Source: Phoenix dactylifera
Lineage: Eukaryota; Streptophyta; Magnoliopsida; Arecales; Arecaceae
Direction of reading: 5' to 3'
NCBI RefSeq assembly: GCF_009389715.1
Contig: NC_052392.1
Span: 39,289,668-39,353,667, forward strand
DNA length: 64,000 nucleotides
Shown piece by piece: positions 23,345 to 35,440 of this stretch; positions within the stretch are counted from its first letter, which is position 1; each line of letters opens with the position of its first letter. Under the pieces are notes generated by a model. The model made no database searches. It had not been told where the DNA came from and saw only the letters and a program-made list of their open reading frames with translations. The translations under genes were made by a program, and so were the position numbers.

Positions 23345-23545
23345 CCAGGTGGCAGTACTTCTCATTTTAACCTGTTTAACCTGATTCGACTCGTTGTTAG
23401 TCGGATTAGGTTACCTGTTTTATAAAATAGTCTGATTTAGTTTCAAATTTTTGATCCATTAATAAACAAGTTGAGTTTCCGTTAATATATTTTTGATCTA
23501 TTTTGTATCCAAAACCGATTCGTATCCACTCCAACCCAACCCGGT
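23345..23545. mobile_element. Decayed hAT-like non-autonomous element
   Basis: The stretch opens with GGTGGCAGTACTTCTC and carries TTTAACCTGTTTAACCTG, ending in CCAACCCAACCCGG, the same vocabulary and order as the better preserved element at 51588-52136. Ends and target duplication are not clear, and the right side meets an LTR fossil. Confidence 0.45.
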
Positions 23546-23552
23546 TACTATC

Positions 23553-24160
23553 TGTTGGGAGAAATGTTAGATACCTCGACTTCGGACCAGACCTGCCCCC
23601 TCAACCCTGGACGTAAATAGAGGAGAACGGTCTCGGCCTCGGCTGAGTAGTTGACTAACCGAGATGAGCGACTTCGGCTTCGACCGAAAAGTGGATCAGC
23701 CGAGGAGAACAATAAATACGTATTAGCAAATACTAACAGTCCTAGCAACTGACAGCTTTAGCAGCCCGCATTCGCGGCAGCACTATGGCCTGTTTCGCAC
23801 CGACGTTACCCGTCACCCACGCGGACTGGCATTCACGCCTCAACTGTACTACCGGCTGTCGCCTGACTATTATTGTATGCCACGTCAGGCCAGATAATGA
23901 CAAAGCTAGCTTTCTTATATAAAGGAACAGCTTAGAAGACCTCAGGTATACAAGCAATATTATTCATAGAGTCTACACTATGCTAAAATTCTCTTCCTTC
24001 TATACGATTGTCTCTCGATTTTGACATTGGAGGGTTTCCCACCAAAAACTCTCTGGTAAGTAAACTTTTTGCACCTTGGTCAACCTACTCAGCTCATCTC
24101 CAGACAGCCTTAGAGTCATCTGAGCTACACTCCGGCCTTAACTCAGTTTCGGCGGCAATA
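23553..24160 (+). mobile_element. LTR-retrotransposon fossil (probable Gypsy-type LTR)
   Basis: It starts TGTTGGGAGAAATG and contains a clear promoter block (CTTATATAAAGGAACAGC at about 23914) followed by a CTCTCGATTTTGACATTGGAGG leader motif, common in plant Gypsy LTRs, and a CGGC-rich end. It is more GC-rich than its surroundings. No gag-pol coding was recognised nearby, so it looks like a solo or partial LTR. The right end is approximate. Confidence 0.5.
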
Positions 24161-25470
24161 CTACCCAATATGAGAGATATTCGTGGCTCATTCGCTTCGA
24201 AGCAGGGCCAAGAGAACCTAGGGCCTCCAAGCAATGGAACACCTCCAAGAACCGTACGTTGGCAAGGAGAGAGGCCTTAACCTAAGGTTTAGTGTAGAAA
24301 CGAGCCAGAAGAGGAGAGGGCTCCGGCCCGAAGCGGCCAGGGGGCAGGGGCCAAGCAGCGCAAGCGATTTCCTGGAGCCTCTCTTTCTAACCTATGTTGC
24401 AACTAAGTTTAGTGAGTTATAGTTGTTTCGGGAGTAGGCGAAGTTTCCAACTTAAACTATTCTCCTAAAACAAAACTAATACTTAACTAACACCAAATGC
24501 ATTCTTAACAAGAGAGTAAGAAATGAAATCATTACAAACGTCAATTCGCATGATGTTTACGCAGGAATACTGCTCCCAGTTAAATTACTAAAGCCAGAGA
24601 TACGTGATGCATGTAAGAGGTGAATTCCAAAAAGGAAAAAAAAAAATTCGTGTTTTGCCTTGCTGATCCTGCGAACCAAAATGCTTGATGCATGGATTTA
24701 ATAGAAATTTTTTGGCCTGCTGTGTCCCGGGAACACTTCCATAACCTGTGCTCGCGTGGACATAAGAGATGGCGTGACTAATACCATGGCCTATGCAGTG
24801 GCATTCTGTTCTAATGCATATGCCGAGAATGCAGCTCAAAGGTTTTGAAGCGAAGGCTGCTGAACGAAGAGGCCTTGAAGGAGAAAAGCTTCCGCCGGGA
24901 ACTCTTCAGATCATCAACCTCTTTGTTGTTCATTGGTCATGTCATAAGCCCATGCTAGCTTGTTTTCAGAACAGCTCCTAGTTCCCAGCAAAATGTAGCT
25001 CTACCATGAGCTGAGTAAAACAATCTGTAAACAATAGGTTAAAACACAAGCATCCTTTCATCACTTAAAATGTATCTAATCGCATGGAAGAGCTTTGGCA
25101 ATCTCACTATGATTAGCTTAGAAACCCATTGAATAATTGGAAAGTTGGGCTTGCACTCTATGGCATTTTCTTTTATGTTTCATCTTGGCTTCGACTTAAT
25201 TGTGTCGAAGAAATGAGAATTACCCAGGTCAAACACCTGACACGAAACACTGCCAACCAAAACGAAATATGTCAACTCCAGAAGTCCAGATTGATAAATT
25301 TTGACCTATTATTCTATATCTAACCCGATCCATATCTAGTTTAGCCCGACCTAACTTCTAGTTACCGATCCGACAAGGGAAGCTAAGAGCTACCACTTTG
25401 GCCATTGGATCAAAAGATAGAAGACATCCCCTGTGGCGCGGTTGGAATCCAGTACGAAATAGGTAAAAAG

Positions 25471-25504
<34 letters not shown>

Positions 25505-26869
25505 ACAAGGTTCATGTTCTTGATCAAGTCGAGGGGGATCCATTGCTACGCCGCCTTGTGGAATTTTCCTAATTAGTAGAAGCAGCCATGAAATGCATAA
25601 GTTTCATTGTAAGTTTGATTCAACTCGAAAAGGTTATCTTTGTCACTTCATTGTAGATACGATGAAGTCTATATGGTATATATACAGACTTGTATGTCAG
25701 GAGCGCATATTGCTGAAATGTATCTTTATAGTTAGTATTTGTGATTTATCGATATTAGTTTATTAGTGTTGACCATTTTGTGGCACAGAATATGCTTAAA
25801 ATGATGCAATATATTATTATATGCCTATATTATGTATTTTTTAGCAGTAAAAAATACAGTCCTTAGCTTTGAATGAAACATATTTTAGCTGCAAAAATTT
25901 AAATTTTTTAATTAATTCATGAAATTAACTCGAGGCATTAAGTCGAATCCTGGGATTCTTGTCTATCATTCCCCTCCTTTGTTGTTTTCCCAAGTTTCTA
26001 CCATTTTCTTATTATTTTTTTAGATTAATCCTTAATATTTTTTATATTTATATATTAATTGCTAAAATTTTCTATATTTATATTTTAATCAAATCTTATA
26101 TTTTTTCACTTATATATCACTGAGATTAAGTTAACTAAGTGATAACTAGATATTCTACTAATATTCTCTTACTAATATTAATTTCACATATTCTAGATAT
26201 TGTTATCCTTAATCCAACTGAATATTCTACTCATTCACCTAACAGTGAAGGTAATTTTGTCCTTCTACAGTTCTAGTTAACTATAACTAAGATTTGGACA
26301 ATGAAAATTAGTGGAAGGATCGATTCATGCAAGAATAATTTTAGAAAAATATATATATATAATGAAAAGATAGGGTTTAGTGTTTAATTCTTCTAAGTGG
26401 GCTATGCTGTTGGTTGCAATGCTTACAGCTATTATTTTGTTAGATTTTAAATATTTTTTATTTATATTTTCTTGCATTGATTGCCTCCCTATATGGTATA
26501 CAAGAAAAAATAGGAACTAACACTAATACGAAAGATTTTAGGATTATACTTGCAAAAGCCTTTTTCTTATTTCATGTGGTTTTTTTCTCCTCAAACCCTT
26601 AGGACTCCCCCCCCCCCTACTTTGAGTATATAATAAATAACTAAATAAATAGTTCTAAAATATAATAATACAAATATTACTTTTTAAATACCAACGTTTG
26701 TCAAATATTTAAAAATATTTTTATACTTTCGAATTTTCCAACGTTTGTCAAATACTATCGATCAATATTTTAGCTTTTCTCCCTTTTGAGTTTTTTTTTG
26801 AGGTAAATAGTTGCGGGATCTTAGATCGCGCAATTAGTTCAAAATTTAACTCTCGTTTGTTGTTTGTTG
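24161..26869. other. Intergenic, mostly AT-rich
   Basis: Contains a (GA)15 run at 25473-25502 and C- and A-runs near 26600. No gene was recognised. Confidence 0.4.
25473..25502 (+). repeat. (GA)n microsatellite
   Basis: Fifteen uninterrupted GA units. Confidence 0.95.
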
Positions 26870-27074
26870 TTTTTTTTTTTTTTTTTGCTAGAGCGGGTGG
26901 ATTTATATCTGACAAGTATGAATGCAATCAATAAAATCGAAAAATAAAATGCCCTGAAGTGCTCGAGTACCTCACCGTCACCGGCCTACAGAGTATCTTC
27001 TAACCACGTAAGCAGTCATCCAATTTGCAACACCATTAGCTTTTCGAAAAACATATTTAGCCTGAAAGCCATCA
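26870..27074 (-). mobile_element. Older 5'-truncated LINE tail
   Basis: A T-run at 26870-26886 is followed by decayed LINE 3' sequence. On the minus strand about 27074-27010 reads DGFQAKYVFRKANGVANWM, the RNase H end of the LINE family at 38.6 kb. It stops exactly where the T-run of the next LINE starts. Confidence 0.65.
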
Positions 27075-27440
27075 TTTTTTTTTTTTTTTTTTGCTTAAAA
27101 CGGGTGCTTCATACAGTGCGTGTGTGAATACACCCAATAAGATCAAAATACAGTAACTCACGGAGTGCCAATGGCAACTCCCCCTTCCCTGACCAAAGAG
27201 CATAACCAGAATGGTGGGCCACGTAGGCAGCTACCCAGTCGGCTGCCCCGTTGGCCTCCCTAAATACATGCTCGGCCTGGATGGCCATCCCATCTCTCAT
27301 CATCGCCACAATATCACGGATCAAGGGGTGGTCTGTGTCCCCGCCCCTCAACCCCCATCATTTTTCGCCACAGTTCAGATATTACGGCGCAGTAGATGGT
27401 CACCCCTAGGGCCTCCTAGGATGATAGGGCTGGCTTGTAA
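27075..27440 (-). mobile_element. Younger 5'-truncated LINE copy
   Basis: T-run 27075-27092, then an open minus-strand frame over 27351-27109 reading GGDTDHPLIRDIVAMMRDG and VFREANGAADWVAAYVAHHS down to the terminal FDLIGCIHTRTV, the same protein end as the full-length LINE. Toward 27440 homology continues in another frame (PIILGGP against SIILEGD). The copy is 5'-truncated. Confidence 0.8.
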
Positions 27441-28566
27441 GCCATGTTAGGTTTTACGAAGGTCTGTCATGCATCATGCAGCTCTCAGCTTTGCACCGGA
27501 AATTGAAGTGTCGGATAATTGACGGCCCCAGCGATCAGATATTCGGTTCCGAATGACAAAACCCGCGCCGCTACTCGTGCCTATCATCCAAAATTCTACT
27601 CACGTTTCGGTGGCACATACGCGACGTGATGCTCTCAGGCGAGCAGGCTTTCATCTCTTCCTCAATCTTTTCCTATTTTTCTTCCGTTCGCCAAAAGAGA
27701 GCTCGCGAGAGATCTCTCAGAGCCTCGTCCGCTTCCCCTTTGGAATTCGGGACGATCTTCGCTTGGTTTTTTTTTGTATATTTTCCTCCCTTTTGATTCA
27801 TTTCTTTCCTCTGGAAAATTCTTTTCCCCCTTTTTTCTTGCCGTTTTTTCAGGAAAATATAGACCGGAGATCGGAAATCGGGCGACATAGGTAAGGGCAT
27901 CGTCTGCTTTCTTCTAGTTTTAGTACCTAAAATCGCCAATTTGATTTATTTTTGATTGAGTTTTTTTGTTTGCATGACCGTTGATCTGTCTTTTATCTCG
28001 GGGACTTTTATAGTTGATTCTTCTTCAATTATAATAATTATTATTGTTGTTTAATGGGGTGGAAATAAGAGAGCAGATGCTGGTCGGATGACAGAGAGAG
28101 AGAGAGGGCTTTAGGATTGGTGGAGACGGGAGTTTTTGTGAGAGTGGTTATTGCTAAAACTGCTGAATGCGAGAGCAGGGATCAATTGGGACATGAGCTC
28201 GTTTTGTTTCCACCACTTGTATGAGCAGTGGCTGTATTTATAGCATCAAGTCATTCATGATCCAAGTAGTTTGATTTAGTTGAAAATATTTTAGGGGACT
28301 ATGGGCATGACAACACTCAATTTGGATGCAAGGGATGGTGATGGGGCTAACTGGACGGTGTGTTTGCTTATGGGAGTTGATCTGGTGCTTTCTGCCTATT
28401 CTGTAAAAAGAGAAAAGGAAAAGTAGATGAAAAAAAAAACAAAAACATGGATGAAAATTGTAATTCTGTATATAAATCTCTTGTTCACATCATCTTCAAA
28501 TCTTGTTTTTAGTCTTCCTTGTAAAAGTAAAATAATAAGAGAATCCTACCCTGCATCATGGGCCAG
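27441..28566 (+). other. Possible orphan 5' untranslated exon and flank
   Basis: 27540-27891 has the look of a plant 5' untranslated exon: CT- and T-rich leader, local GC rise, no long conserved frame, and a good donor (GACATAG|GTAAGG) at 27891/27892. No matching coding exon was found to the right, where the minus-strand APS2-like gene ends. It may be a promoter relic or an unrecognised transcript. Confidence 0.3.
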
Positions 28567-31500
28567 TTAGAGCATGCTGCCATCTGGAATTACTGCATTA
28601 CTCAAAACAACAACTATGCCCCCAGAAATGATGTATCCATGAGCCTCCCTGTCACATTCTTGGACCCCATGTGTGTTAACAATCTACAATCATCAAAACG
28701 AAATCAAATAATCAGAGAGACACAATGAGATGCATTGCCATTTGTAGCAACCATTTATGTAACTTCTGCCATTTTCTTGTGACAGCTCTTAGTTTTGTGC
28801 TTCTGTTGTCAGCTAAATATGTCCATACATTTATTTTGGCATTTTTTTTGGGTGAACAGTCTTGTTTTAATATGCTATTGATTGAACTGTAACTATGTAT
28901 TTCCTCCCTTTAAAAAATCCATTTTTTTTAAAGATTATGTTCGTTCATCCATAAAATGAGAACGCCATTTTGTAATAATTATGAAGTTAAAACAACAAGC
29001 AAGATAATTTCTATTAAGTGCAACGGATGAGTTAAAAATGTTGGCACTAAACTCTGGTCTATGTCAATGTTAACTGCAACAAGCTTGATCTGGAAGTACG
29101 AGAAATAATATGAATATTGATCAAATTGATTAGTGCAACAAGGAGAATACTAAGAACCTCAATAATATGCATAGTATAATTTTTCAAATATTTCAGTACC
29201 CTGACATTTCTCCCTATCCTTGCATTCTTATCAATTATAGCCCTTCGAATATGAGTTTGTTCTCCAATCCCAACTGGGACATTGAAGCCTTGCAATTTTG
29301 TCCAGCTCCATTGCACATCTGTCTATTTGATCACAAAAGGAAAACTTAGAAAGAGAAAGTGAGAACATGTACAGATGGTTGAGGTCTAGTAAACATCATT
29401 AATATCGGATAACAATTAGCAACATTTCAGATTTGTCTAGGTAAGCTGAAGGACAAGATTAACAGGTTAAGTTACCAAACTACAGGTGTGTATTGATAAA
29501 AAAACTGCAAAACCCTCTAGCACTAGGTGTAGTTTTAAAAGTGTATGGTATAAAAGCCCTATTTGACGTGTCCCAAGTGTAATCAATATGACACAATGTA
29601 TGTTGGGCATCAACATAGATTATGGATAAATGCAAATACAACTTGTGGAATATAATTTCAAGGGTGGTCATGTGCTGGACCAAAGTGACCATGTTTCTTT
29701 TATATATCACAAGAAAATAAAAGATATAAGAAATGTTGTGTGAAGACTTCATACTTGGTAAAAGTCACTACCCATGATCACAGAATCCTCGATCACTGCT
29801 TCTTCTCCGATATATGTTCGCATGCCAATCACGGAATCAGTGATCTTGCACCTCTACTCTTAAAACAATAAAGAATAGAAACAGAGCCTACTTAGCATCA
29901 AATAGATGGCTGAATATGATATTATGGTACTTTGTCAACATTCAATTATCATAGATGATGTAATGGAAAATTTATAAAGACAGAGCAAGATTGTAATTTA
30001 TTTTAAAATATCAGACTTCTTAGGCAATGCATGAATATGTGCCAATTATCCATGATGTGGATCACTACTTAAACTCAAGCAAAGCTCTGAAACTTTTTAG
30101 CATTATGACAATTTCATTTAATAAAATCATACTGCTAGGATATTGCATCATTATAAAATAACTGCATTGTGTATTGTTATTTAAGCAGTGCAAAACTAGG
30201 ACAGAAAGTTTATATCATGCTGTTAGACTGTCATCAAGTAACCTCGTCCCCTTTGACCAGTTTATACCTGGACGCTCAGTTAGCCAACCAGCTCAGCTGC
30301 CTCCATCTCTTCTATAGTCTTTCTTTTTTCTAGTGTCAAGGCAGGCATACAGATTTCATTGCAAAATCTTTTTTGCTGTGGGTTAAAGTTCTATTCACCA
30401 TCTTACCTCTCCTTTGTTTCTTGATGCTCTTTAGTCCCTCTCTTAACTATTTCAGGAAAAAGGAAAGAAAAATATATCCAGTCTTTATTCCAATGTATTA
30501 TTTTTTTGTAAAAATGTTCTTTCTTCTTTCAGTGCAAAATTTTCTAATTCTAGTCAAAGAAAATGGTTTGCATTCAGCAAAAGCTAAACCATTCTTAGAC
30601 ATCCACCAAACCAATTTTTTGTAAATGACCAGACAGAACAAGCTAGGTAAACATTTGTTACGAGTAAAGTTTGCTTCTTTCATAGGCCTCTAATAGTTAA
30701 AGGGGCCACAAGAAAAAAAAGCTTCTTTTCTTTCTTTATCTAATTCACCCACCTGCTTGAGCAGATTATAAGACAAAATCAGTTTTACTGTTGGGGCATT
30801 ATCTTCAATTAACTTCATGTTTGGCCTTGGTAATATATTTGTAGGTATTGTCACAGATGATGTTTTGGTCTATGATTGATGTATTTACATACTAACATTT
30901 ATGGCAGTGCATCTCTTATCTAATGGACATGCATTATGTTAACCCTATGTTAAACTTATATGTCTTCAATGACATATATCTATGCATGCTTAGTGGAGAA
31001 CACTTCATTTGGAAGGAGCACAATGTTGTATATTTCAAATTTGAGTATGTCATCTATGAAATCATATCAGTTATTCTGCCTTCTTCTTTCTTTGTACATA
31101 GGATATAAGGTAATATCAGAAAAATGAATTAAGTGTGTTCTATGTATATAATATCCATAAACACGTCATGTTTGTTCAGAATTTTAAATGATGATAGTAC
31201 CAAGTTACCTACACGTAGAATGCAACCATCACCAATAATGCTCCCTCTTATGAGAGCATTGGTAACTACAGTAGGTGGTAGGCAATGTGGCATGGTGTAG
31301 ATAGGAGAGTTTCTGTCATGGAAACTACAACAAAGATGTAGGTGTTATTTAGTAGAGAGAGATGTATCTAAATTTGTCATTGAATGATGCTGTTAGTCAT
31401 CTAAGTTATGTACTGACTTGAAGCCGTGAGATGTTCTCCTCGCACTTTCAATGTTGGCATGGTAGAAGGCTTCAATTGTTTCGATGTCCTCCCATTGTCC

Positions 31501-34500
31501 ATCAAACATATAAGCATGGACCTGATACATGAGAAACTTAGAATAATGGTACTACCAGCCCTCATGACATGGTCAATAAAAGAAAAAAATTAAGGTCAAC
31601 GCTATAGGGGCACATGAATAATAAAGAAATTTGAATGCTTCGCCGTAAAATTAAAGAGACAGGGAAATCTGGATAGGAAATTCAGCTGCAGATAAACAAA
31701 TAATATTCTAACCTTCAATCCCATGGAAATTGCGCCTTGGATAACTTCACTTCTGAAATCATTGGCTTTAGGTAGGACTTTTTCTAAGAGTTTGATCATC
31801 ATGTCTCTCTTGATGACAAAGATTCCCATGCTTCTGGCACCACAAACTTCTTCTTTTGTAGAAATTCCTATCTGCATTCCATGCATAAAGATCCTTATGG
31901 TGTAACTTATAGGAACTAGATTGTCAATTTTGGCTACTTGTTATTAAAGAAAAATTCAGAATCGTTCCAATCTAGTTGCATACATGGAGTATGAAAGCTG
32001 AAGAATTATTTCTTTTTAATAGGATGTGGATAACAGAAAAAAAAAAAAAGATTCCTTGTACTTCTTATCGGTAAATTATAACTAGAGTGATCTTAAATTT
32101 GCCTCTTTCTATGAAAGTAAGGATGGAAAACTCACTGCTGCAAATTTATCTTCATCCATATCTGGTGCATGTTTGACTTCAAGAAATTTCTTTCGGTGAT
32201 TCTGTATTAAGAAATCATAACTGGGATTATTGTTCCTTCTGTTACATGAAACAGCAACTGTGATATCTGCTCTGCTATCTCTATGTCCTTTAATAAGTTT
32301 TGCATAGTCCATTTCATAAATATGGTGACTGGAAAGAACCAAAAACTCCTCCACTGGATGATCTTTTAATACCCACAACCATCTCCTAACAGCATCTGCA
32401 TTTCCCTAAAAACCCATACATCCATTTCAGTAATTTTTAAGAACATAGAAAAGTCATACAAGTATATCAAAAATGATAATAACAACTTGTTTTTCCATTA
32501 AGTATGAGTGCAACTACTACACTGCGAACAACAATTCAACTCTAGATGTCAGTATTATTGCCTAAACACTTTTAGATGCAAGCTGAGATTAAAAAGAGCT
32601 GTCCAAGAGTTGGTTTGAAGAAATTGTCTTGGCAAAAAATAGGGACACGGTCTTGTTCAAGAATATTACTCTACAGATATAGAAACATAAAAAGGATGTT
32701 GGTATCTTGCTATTCTTTGGTATAAATTGGAACCTTTTCATGAATTATATGAAAGTTGTGCCTAAACTGCTGTATAAGAATCACGCTGCTAGTACTCAAA
32801 ATTTGGCCAAGACATTCTGAAGTTCTTTGTGAAAATATTGAGATTTGAAATAGAAGTACGAAATTCAACAAGATATTCCATGTTATGAAAACAAACAACA
32901 ATTTGATGTATCAGTTTGAATGAAAGATTTTTGAAATCCTAGAACCTTAGTAGCTTGAAAACGAGCAGGTGGTACTGCAGAAGATTGAGTTCTTGGAAAT
33001 TATAGGGATCTCGAAAATGATAAAAAATTATAGGATGGTGCAACTTTATTGATTCATGTAGGTCTTGTGGGACAATATTTACATTTATGGTTGTTGTTAG
33101 CAAATTACAGCAATTGGCATGCAAAATCAGAAGTGCCAGATAAAAGTTTACAGATTTTTAGGGGAATATTAGTCAATCTTAGTGCTTTAAAATAGAAGAG
33201 GAAAAAGAGAAGAATTGGGCTTGATGATGGTACAGACCTTAAACCAACCTTGCTCTTCAGGGCTTTGGCATGCGGTCAAAATTTCTATAAAACCATCCTT
33301 CCCAAGCCCAATGTTAGAATAGGCTCTTGACAGATGAGAATATAGGGAGGTGGAGTTGAACTGAGTTAGAGCATATATCCTGATAATGTTACTGTTGATG
33401 CAGTTGCTCACCACAATGTCAATGAGCCTGTAGTTTGCTGCTATTGGAATAGCTCCTTTTGATATTCTCTTCGTCAGGGGATACAGCTTTGTCTCCGAGC
33501 CATCATCAAGTATGATGGCCAGAACACTCTGTAACCAAATTTCTTATAAAATTAGCTCATATTTCAACATATGGAACAGTCTTAGCTGTATATCGTAAGA
33601 TGAATGGATTGCATTGGATTGTGAAACAAATTGTATATCCTTGAATTTATTCCACTTACTTTATGGAAGGATTGTTGATATTGATCAACCTCTAACTATA
33701 TGCAGCTTCTTTACTCCTTCCATGGTCGAAGTCCTTGAGATTGACTTGTACATAACCCCTAACTTCTTTATATTTTAACTGAACTATATTTAGTTTTTCA
33801 AGTGTCCAAAAATACTTAAAGCAAAATTCAAATCCCTGCACCATATTATGTCTTAATTCAACTGAAATATATGTTTTGAATTCTAGATCATCAAACTTTT
33901 GGATGCCAGTTGTTGTAACTTTAAACTTCATCATCCTTGACCTTTCTCAATAATTAAATTAATTACCACAACCAGCTGCTTTATCTAATATGTTTGAGGT
34001 CAACACAGAGTTCATAATTTGCATTTTTTGCGAATGCTATTGTTTTTCATATATTGTGTATATCAACTTATAAATGCATAGAATACACATTGCACTGAGT
34101 GTTTTGTTGGTTGCCATGTAATAAAGTGATTTGCTGCAGCTTCTTGGTTGCAATAATTAGATATTGTGTCTATATAGTCAGGCCATGCGCCATCACTATA
34201 CCCACATATAGATGTGGTGTTATTACAATGATGGTGAATATCTTGTTTTCACAGCTATTTCAGCTAGCACATTTTCTGGCAGGTTTAATCTATTTTGCTT
34301 TTCCTTGATTGTTATTTGGTAGTTTCACAAGTGAAAGCATGCAATAACAAACCGGCACCTGAAAGTGTGAAAAGGTTATTGATCATATGGAAAAAATATC
34401 ACCATAGAATGCAACAATATATCTAAGGGCATCATATTTCGAATTTCATATACATGTTTTCAACATCTAAAGACCTCTCAGTGTGATGACACAACGCAAC

Positions 34501-35440
34501 GAAACTTCTATTATTGCAAGTAGAAATTATGTGGGTATGAGAAAGCAGGAGTGTTTCTGAAAGCTACGAGGCAAAAGAGATTGATGTTGAATATAGCATT
34601 TGCATAAAATTTATGCTTCTTTTTGCTTTTATTTTCATTTTTTTTTTAAACAATACTTATTTGCTATCCAAAACTCTAATGATTCTGCAAACAAATAAAA
34701 AAAAAAAAGTTTCTCGTGTACGTTGTTCGGTGTAGCCCATTTTTCTTCATGTCTTTTTGAAAACAAAGTAATACCGAATGAGTCCTAAGTTTGTACTCAT
34801 ATGCTGATTACAATTCCCTTATCTCAAGGATGCGGAAAAATTGTTGCATGCCCACATAGTAGCTTAATTTATAGCATCAATCCTTAACTCTTGTGACAAA
34901 TTTAGACTTCTTAATGTTTAAGGATTATAAAAAAAAAAAAAATTGATGTCAACATCTGCCAAGTAAATGGCAGTATTAAGACGTAAATTTCATTCAAGGA
35001 GAGTTGATGGAGTCTCTTGTTGACGTCGGTAGAAGGATTTGTGATCGCCAGTTAGCTTAGTTTCTTTTTTCCTGAGCTCCTGTCCATTATGGTTCTCCAA
35101 ACAAAAAGAAAGGAAAAGAAAAGAAAAGAAAAAGGATTTAAACTTAACCTAATCATATCTGATAACTCCAGTTATGAGACAGCAGTGAAGAAACTCGTTG
35201 GGGGGAACCCAAAATTTAGAAAGCAGAGAAAAAACAGAGAATACTGATACGTGCCTGATTTAGTGGAGGGTTCAATGGCATTTCTTTCCGAGACTGGCCT
35301 GAGTTGCAAATGTGAAAACCATGGAAAGTACGTGGCTGCTTCCATGATGCGCCATGGAAGTTAAGCTCTGAAGGTCGAATGGAGAAAGCACTAGCTGGAG
35401 ATATCAAAGGAAAGGAAAGAGCTGGATGCAGCAACACCAT
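28567..35440 (-). CDS. APS2: Non-catalytic ADP-glucose pyrophosphorylase small subunit 2 (APS2-like), nine exons
   Basis: Exons (high to low): 35440-35255, 33528-33238, 32405-32136, 31871-31713, 31521-31418, 31324-31213, 29853-29755, 29322-29200, 28683-28567. They join in frame to 486 residues. The N-terminus looks like a plastid transit peptide. The nucleotidyltransferase core follows ([15 protein letters not shown]-type block, [27 protein letters not shown]), then the C-terminal beta-helix ([16 protein letters not shown], ending VIPDGSML). Active AGPase makes ADP-glucose for starch. Here the nucleotide loop GGGxGTRL reads DDGSETKL (residues 70-77), the catalytic GDHLYRMDY reads SHHIYEMDY (Asp to His 186), and the FxEKP sugar-phosphate site is absent. 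Arabidopsis APS2 shares these losses, so a non-catalytic or regulatory role is likely. Intron 1 seems to start with GC. Confidence 0.88.
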
